DNA of 64,000 nucleotides from Nocardioides euryhalodurans. GTDB taxonomy: Bacteria; Actinomycetota; Actinomycetes; Propionibacteriales; Nocardioidaceae. Positions within the stretch are counted from its first letter, which is position 1, and every line of letters begins with the position of its first letter. Below the pieces are notes generated by a model. The model was not told where the DNA came from and made no database searches. It saw only the letters and a list, made by a program, of their open reading frames with translations. The stretch is from positions 2,296,501-2,360,500 of the forward strand of contig NZ_CP038267.1 in NCBI RefSeq assembly GCF_004564375.1. The letters are read 5' to 3'. Position numbers and translations under genes: made by a program. Shown here piece by piece: positions 59,342 to 64,000 of this stretch.

Positions 59342-60297
59342 GCGGGCGATTCTGCCGTACCGCTCCCGAGCGCCCGCACCACGGCCGAGGGACTGGGGCG
59401 CCCCAGCTCACCGGCGACCCACACGCTGGTTGCCACCAGGGCATCGAGGTCGACGCCGTGCTCGATCCCCAGGCCGGTGAGCATCCAGACCAGGTCCTCG
59501 GTGGCGAGGTTGCCGGTGGCGCTGTGGGCGTAGGGGCAGCCGCCGAGGCCGCCGGCGCTGGCGTCGAAGGTGGTGATGCCGCACTCGAGGGCGGCGTACG
59601 CGTTGGCGAGCGCCTGGCCGTAGGTGTCGTGGAAGTGCATCGCGAGCTGGTCGGTCCGCATGCCCGCGGCGAGGAAGCCGTCGACGAGCGCGCGCACGTG
59701 ACCGGCCGTGCCGACGCCGATGGTGTCGCCCAGGCTGAGCTGGCTCGCGCCCAGGTCGAAGAGCAGCCGCCCGACGTCGACGACCTGCGCCACGGGGACC
59801 TCGCCCTCCCACGGGTCGCCGAAGCACATGGAGACGTACGCCCGCACGTCGAGGCCGGCGTCGCGCGCCCGGCGCACGGTCGGCTCGAACATCGCGAACT
59901 GCTCGTCCAGGCCGCGGTTGAGGTTGCGCTGCGCGAAGGTCTCGGTGGCCGAGCCGAAGATCGCGACGTGGCGCATCCCCAGCTCGAGGGCACGGTCGAG
60001 GCCGCGCTCGTTGGGGACCAGGACCGGCAGGTCGCGCGCCGTGTCGCCCAGCTCGTCGACCAGCGACGTCATCAGCTCGGCGGCGTCGGCGAGCTGCGGG
60101 ACCCACCGCGGGTGGACGAACGAGGTCGCCTCGACGACCGGCAGCCCGGCCGCCAGCAGCCGGCGCACGAACTCCGCCTTGACCTCGACCGGCACGGTCG
60201 CCGACTCGTTCTGCAGCCCGTCGCGCGGGCCGACCTCGTAGATGGTGACCCGCTCGGGCAGACCGTCGCGGGTGACGCGGCTCGGCAGTGGGTTCAC
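59338..60297 (-). CDS. mvaB: Hydroxymethylglutaryl-CoA lyase
   Basis: A 319-residue lyase splitting HMG-CoA into acetyl-CoA and acetoacetate, the last step of leucine degradation. IYEVGPRDGLQNE holds the metal Asp, AMHFHDTYGQ the metal histidines, and ASAGGLGGCPYAHSATGN is the family signature with the catalytic Cys. GTG 60297 lies within the stop codon of the carboxylase alpha gene. Coupled on both sides by overlaps. Confidence 0.96.
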   Translation of the reverse strand: MNPLPSRVTRDGLPERVTIYEVGPRDGLQNESATVPVEVKAEFVRRLLAAGLPVVEATSFVHPRWVPQLADAAELMTSLVDELGDTARDLPVLVPNERGLDRALELGMRHVAIFGSATETFAQRNLNRGLDEQFAMFEPTVRRARDAGLDVRAYVSMCFGDPWEGEVPVAQVVDVGRLLFDLGASQLSLGDTIGVGTAGHVRALVDGFLAAGMRTDQLAMHFHDTYGQALANAYAALECGITTFDASAGGLGGCPYAHSATGNLATEDLVWMLTGLGIEHGVDLDALVATSVWVAGELGRPSPSAVVRALGSGTAESPA

Positions 60298-62168
60298 GAG
60301 GGCTCCTCCCCGGGCGCGACGACGAACAGCGTGGCGCCCAGCGCGACCTGCTCGCCGGCAGCGGCGCCGACCTCGGTCACGGTGCCCGCGAAGGGCGCCT
60401 TGAGGGCGAGCTCCATCTTCATCGCCTCCATCGCACCGAGCACCTGCCCCTCCTCGACCTCGTCGCCGACCGCGACGTGGACGTCGAGCAGGGTGCCGGG
60501 CATCGGACTCGTGATCGTCCCGTCGCCGGTGCCTGGCCCGTGGTCGGCGAACGCGTCGGCCGGCTCGAAGACGTGCCGGTGCCCCTCCCAGGCCACCTCG
60601 AGCACGTGCGGCTGCACGTTGACCACGGCGCGGACGCGCCGCCCGTCGACGTCGACCTCGAGGACGTGGTCGGCCGCCGACAGCTGGCGGACGGGCGTCC
60701 CGTCGACGGTGCCGGCACCCCGGTCGACCACGACGGGACGGTCGAGCTCGACCACGGTCGGGGCCGGCGTGGCGCCGAGCCGGAAGCCGTCGGACTGGAA
60801 GGCGTGGCCGGTGTCGGCGGCGCTGATCATCGCCGAGGTCCACGCGACCAGCAGCCGGGGCAGGGAGTCGTCGGGCGCCGGGACCTCTGCCGCGTCCAGC
60901 CACGCCGTGTCGATGACGGCGTCGCGGAACTCGTCGGTGGCGAGCAGGGCCCGCAGGAAGCCGGTGTTCGTCGTCAGCCCGAGGATCGCGGTGCCGTCGA
61001 GCGCGGAGACGAGGTTGCGACGCGCCGCCTCGCGGTCGGCGCCGTGGGCGATCACCTTGCCCAGCATCGGGTCGTACGCCGTGGAGACCACCTGCCCCGG
61101 CTCGAGCGCGTGGTCGACGCGCACGTCCTCGGGCCAGCGGACCAGGCTGGTCGTGCCGGCCTGCGGCAGGAAGCCTCGATAGGAGTCCTCGGCATAGACC
61201 CGGGCCTCGATCGCGTGCCCGTCGAGGCGTACGTCGGTCTGGCTGATCTCCAGCGGCTCCCCGGCCGCGACCTTCAGCTGGAGCTCGACGAGGTCGAGCC
61301 CGGTGACGAGCTCGGTGACGGGGTGCTCGACCTGGAGCCGGGTGTTCATCTCCAGGAAGTAGAACTCGCCGGTCGCGTTGTCGAGCAGGAACTCGACGGT
61401 CCCGGCGTTGACGTAGCCCGCCTCGCGCGCCAGGTCGACGGCCGCGGCGGTGATGGCCGACCGCTGCTCGTCGGAGAGCGTCGGAGCCGGCGCCTCCTCC
61501 AGCACCTTCTGGTGACGACGCTGCGTCGAGCAGTCGCGCTCGAACAGGTGGAGCACCGTGCCGTGGGTGTCACCGACCACCTGGACCTCGATGTGGCGGC
61601 CGGACTCGACGTACTTCTCCACGAGCAGCGTGTCGTCGCCGAAGGCGCTGCGGGCCTCACGTCCGGCCGCCGCGAGGGCGTCGGCGAGGTCGTCCACCGA
61701 CCGCACCACGCGCATGCCCTTGCCGCCGCCGCCTGCCGCGGCCTTGACGAGGACGGGGTAGGCGAAACCGGACGGGTCGTCGTCGAGCCCGTACGACGGC
61801 ACGACCGGGACCCCGGCCGCGACCGCGACCTCGCGGGCCCGGTCCTTGCGCCCCATCGCGTCCATCACCTCCGCGGAGGGTCCGACCAGCGTGAGGCCGG
61901 CATCGGCCACGGCACGTGCGAACGCGGCGCGCTCGGAGAGGAAGCCGTAACCGGGGTGCACGTGCGTGCAGCCGCGGGCGAGCGCGGCCGAGACGACGGC
62001 GTCGATGTCGAGGTAGCTCGTCACCGCGACGGCCTCGTCGCAGGCGCGGACGTGGGGAGCCGACAGGTCGACGTCGGAGTGCAGCGCGACGGTCGGGACG
62101 CCCAGCCGGCGGGCGGTGCGGGCGATCCGGACGGTGATCTCGCCGCGGTTGGCGATCAGGAGCTTCAT
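60294..62168 (-). CDS. Acyl-CoA carboxylase alpha subunit (methylcrotonyl-CoA type)
   Basis: A 624-residue biotin-dependent subunit. The biotin carboxylase half (about 1-445) has MKLLIANRGEITVRIARTAR, the ATP-grasp loop KAAAGGGGKGMRVV and EMNTRLQVEHPVTELVTGLD. A linker domain leads to the biotinyl domain with Lys584 in GAMEAMKMELA. Pairing with a carboxyltransferase and HMG-CoA lyase points to 3-methylcrotonyl-CoA carboxylase. ATG 62168. Ninety-two bases separate it from the carboxyltransferase gene. Confidence 0.94.
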   Translation of the reverse strand: MKLLIANRGEITVRIARTARRLGVPTVALHSDVDLSAPHVRACDEAVAVTSYLDIDAVVSAALARGCTHVHPGYGFLSERAAFARAVADAGLTLVGPSAEVMDAMGRKDRAREVAVAAGVPVVPSYGLDDDPSGFAYPVLVKAAAGGGGKGMRVVRSVDDLADALAAAGREARSAFGDDTLLVEKYVESGRHIEVQVVGDTHGTVLHLFERDCSTQRRHQKVLEEAPAPTLSDEQRSAITAAAVDLAREAGYVNAGTVEFLLDNATGEFYFLEMNTRLQVEHPVTELVTGLDLVELQLKVAAGEPLEISQTDVRLDGHAIEARVYAEDSYRGFLPQAGTTSLVRWPEDVRVDHALEPGQVVSTAYDPMLGKVIAHGADREAARRNLVSALDGTAILGLTTNTGFLRALLATDEFRDAVIDTAWLDAAEVPAPDDSLPRLLVAWTSAMISAADTGHAFQSDGFRLGATPAPTVVELDRPVVVDRGAGTVDGTPVRQLSAADHVLEVDVDGRRVRAVVNVQPHVLEVAWEGHRHVFEPADAFADHGPGTGDGTITSPMPGTLLDVHVAVGDEVEEGQVLGAMEAMKMELALKAPFAGTVTEVGAAAGEQVALGATLFVVAPGEEPS

Positions 62169-62260
62169 CGGTCGGCCGCCTCTCCCCGGGGCCTCGGGGT
62201 CCCCATGGCGTTGTTCGCGGAGGAGCGGAGCGGGAGAGCGGAGAACGTCATGGGGTGAGA

Positions 62261-63832
62261 TCACATCCGGAAGATGCCGTAGGAGGGGTCGGGCACGGGC
62301 GCCTGGGCCGCGGCGGCCAGGCCCATCCCCAGCACCCGGCGGGTGTCGGCAGGGTCGATGACGCCGTCGTCCCAGAGGCGGGCGGTGGCGTAGTAGGGCG
62401 AGCCTTGGTGCTCGTACTGGTCGCGGATCGGCGCCTTGAACGACTCCTCGTCCTCGGCCGACCACTCCTCGCCCCGGGCCTCGAGCCCGTCGCGGCGGAC
62501 GGTCGAGAGCACGCTGGCCGCCTGCTCGCCGCCCATCACCGAGATCCGGGCGTTGGGCCACATCCAGAGGAAGCGCGGGTCGTAGGCCCGCCCGCACATG
62601 CCGTAGTTGCCGGCGCCGAACGAGCCGCCGATCACGACGGTGAACTTCGGCACCACGCTGCAGGCCACCGCGGTCACGAGCTTGGCGCCGTCGCGGGCGA
62701 TGCCGCGGTTCTCGTACTCGCGGCCGACCATGAAGCCGGTGATGTTCTGCAGGAACACCAGCGGGATGCCGCGCTGGTTGCACAGCTGGATGAAGTGGGC
62801 GCCCTTGAGCGCGGACTCGCTGAAGAGGATGCCGTTGTTGGCGACGATGCCGACCTCGTGGCCCCAGATCCGCGCGAAGCCGCAGACCAGGGTCTCGCCG
62901 TAGAGCTGCTTGAACTCGTGGAAGCGGCTGGCGTCGACCACGCGGCGGATCACCTCGCGCACGTCGTACGGCGTCCGGGTGTCGCTGGGCACCACGTCGT
63001 AGAGCGTCGCCGGGTCCTCGTGGGGCTCCTCCGGCTCGACGGGGGGCCGACCCCGGGTGACGCCGCGCGGCAGCGTGTCGACGATGGACCGCACGATCGA
63101 CAGCGCGTGGGCGTCGTCCTCGGCGAGGTGGTCGACGACGCCGGAGGTGCGGGCGTGGACGTCGCCACCGCCGAGCTCCTCGGCGGTGACGACCTCGCCG
63201 GTCGCCGCCTTCACCAGCGGCGGACCGCCGAGGAAGATCGTGCCCTGCTCCTTGACGATCACGGACTCGTCCGACATCGCCGGGACGTACGCCCCACCGG
63301 CCGTGCACGAGCCCATGACGCTGGCGATCTGCGGGATGCCGCGGCCGGAGAGGTTGGCCTGGTTGAAGAAGATCCGGCCGAAGTGCTCTCGGTCGGGGAA
63401 GACCTCGTCCTGCATCGGCAGGAAGGCGCCGCCGGAGTCGACCAGGTAGACGCAGGGGAGGTGGTTGTCGGAGGCCACGGTCTGCGCACGCAGGTGCTTC
63501 TTGACGGTGATCGGGTAGTAGGTGCCGCCCTTGACGGTCGCGTCGTTGGCGACGACCACGCACTCGCGCCCGCTGATCCGCCCGATGCCGGTCACGATCC
63601 CCGCGCTCGGGACGGCGTAGGCGTCGTCGGCGTCCCGGCCGTACATGCCGTACGCCGCCAGCGGGCTCAGCTCGAGGAACGGGCTGCCCGGGTCGAGCAA
63701 CCGGTCGACCCGCTCGCGGACGAGCAGCTTGCCGCGGTCGGTGTGCTTCTGGCGGGCGCTCTCCGAGCCACCCTGTCGCGCGGTGGCGAGGCGCTCGCGC
63801 AGCTCCTCGACGAGATCCTTCATGCCGGTCAC
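62261..63832 (-). CDS. Acyl-CoA carboxylase carboxyltransferase subunit (methylcrotonyl-CoA type)
   Basis: A 523-residue crotonase-like carboxyltransferase. [21 protein letters not shown] and [21 protein letters not shown] bind the CoA ester; [15 protein letters not shown] and [19 protein letters not shown] bind biotin. The GGAFLP and [10 protein letters not shown] motifs are those of methylcrotonyl-CoA carboxylase beta rather than propionyl-CoA carboxylase. GTG 63832 could be leaderless (TAACCT ends six bases before); ATG 63823 with AGGGTG upstream is the alternative. First gene of the operon. Confidence 0.94.
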   Translation of the reverse strand: MTGMKDLVEELRERLATARQGGSESARQKHTDRGKLLVRERVDRLLDPGSPFLELSPLAAYGMYGRDADDAYAVPSAGIVTGIGRISGRECVVVANDATVKGGTYYPITVKKHLRAQTVASDNHLPCVYLVDSGGAFLPMQDEVFPDREHFGRIFFNQANLSGRGIPQIASVMGSCTAGGAYVPAMSDESVIVKEQGTIFLGGPPLVKAATGEVVTAEELGGGDVHARTSGVVDHLAEDDAHALSIVRSIVDTLPRGVTRGRPPVEPEEPHEDPATLYDVVPSDTRTPYDVREVIRRVVDASRFHEFKQLYGETLVCGFARIWGHEVGIVANNGILFSESALKGAHFIQLCNQRGIPLVFLQNITGFMVGREYENRGIARDGAKLVTAVACSVVPKFTVVIGGSFGAGNYGMCGRAYDPRFLWMWPNARISVMGGEQAASVLSTVRRDGLEARGEEWSAEDEESFKAPIRDQYEHQGSPYYATARLWDDGVIDPADTRRVLGMGLAAAAQAPVPDPSYGIFRM

Positions 63833-63838
63833 CCTGAC

Positions 63839-63858
63839 AGGTTAGCGATCGTTAACCT
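63839..63858. promoter_or_regulatory. Palindromic operator upstream of the carboxylase operon
   Basis: AGGTTAGCGATCGTTAACCT is a 20-base palindrome with one mismatched pair, centred about 16 bases before the GTG start. The CGATCG core with TTA/TAA flanks resembles TetR-family operators of fatty-acid and branched-chain catabolism genes. It overlaps the candidate -10 TAACCT, so binding would block transcription. Confidence 0.65.
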
Positions 63859-64000
63859 CGCGTGCCACGTCCGGGGCACCGTCGCCGCGGACCTGGTGGG
63901 CGCAGCCCGCCGGTGTCACGAACCGGAAACGATCGCACGCTTTCCGACGTCACAGGGCGCCAACGGCGGCAACCGTCGTCTACGGTGACACGACCGACCC
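63859..64000. other. Right-hand intergenic end of window
   Basis: No coding frame is supported. The stretch contains upstream DNA of the carboxylase operon; a divergent neighbour, possibly its regulator or an acyl-CoA dehydrogenase, may start beyond the window. Confidence 0.4.

Noticed and set aside
60288..62258. 656-codon plus-strand frame opposite the carboxylase alpha gene
   Set aside because: Shadow of the biotin carboxylase gene; repetitive Val/Gly/Asp/Arg translation.
62169..62260. CCCCATG...CATGGGG inverted repeat between the two carboxylase genes
   Set aside because: Arms are only seven bases and about 70 bases apart; no support for a terminator or regulatory role.

Overview
The window is about 64 kb of very GC-rich chromosome. 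It has many GTG starts, a GTP-dependent PEP carboxykinase, an ATP-independent proteasome activator (Bpa) and ECF42, PadR, WYL and BTAD regulators. Three host tRNA genes are present and there is no phage, plasmid, insertion sequence or CRISPR array. This suggests a free-living actinobacterium, most likely Nocardioidaceae (Nocardioides-like). That assignment is inferred from gene content and codon usage, not from a marker search.

Layout. 1-4 kb: end of a TetR gene, an ECF42 sigma factor with its DGPF/YCII partner, a divergent SRPBCC gene sharing a mirror-image promoter, a frameshifted VOC gene, and a glutaredoxin/TetR pair around an operator dyad. 4.2-7.6 kb: a putative acid-resistance operon (repeat-built membrane protein, glutamate decarboxylase, ClC transporter). 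7.6-9.1 kb: SRPBCC-ArsR-SRPBCC. 9.3-11.1 kb: small poorly characterised genes. 11.6-13.6 kb: a three-gene DUF4331 operon. 13.6-19.5 kb: tRNA-Arg, a LuxR response regulator, pckG, a large HTH regulator, a tiny secreted peptide gene and two tRNA-Ser genes. 19.5-25.4 kb: biotin carrier, a frameshifted hydrolase, nitrilase, MobA-like protein, quinone oxidoreductase and Bpa. 25.4-29.4 kb: a serS operon with two HAD phosphatases and a GNAT. 29.4-32.5 kb: a BTAD/AAA regulator split by a frame change. 33-39 kb: PAP2-DAGK fusion, secreted EEP enzyme, DUF4446, pheA, a GDT1 cation exporter, and a cAMP-binding protein/adenylate cyclase pair. 39-43.6 kb: DinB, arginine deiminase, SEC-C protein, GDPD and VOC. 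43.7-51 kb: a MacB-like ABC exporter, a WYL regulator, and a PadR-controlled drug-type ABC exporter. 51-57 kb: DedA, AAA ATPase, Fpg/Nei, rhodanese, Aat and EcsC. 57-63.8 kb: a tightly overlapping minus-strand operon of leucine catabolism genes (methylcrotonyl-CoA carboxylase-like subunits, HMG-CoA lyase) that runs into two sulfotransferases around an unknown protein.

How parts work together. The glutamate decarboxylase-ClC operon and, separately, arginine deiminase both point to acid or proton stress handling. The cyclase carries a Rv1264-like N-terminal domain, a family known to sense pH, and sits next to a small cAMP-binding protein. Two families of imperfect palindromes each occur twice in intergenic DNA; three of the four copies lie at convergent gene ends. 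Three genes have a single-base frame disruption, so either a few real pseudogenes or residual sequence errors are present.
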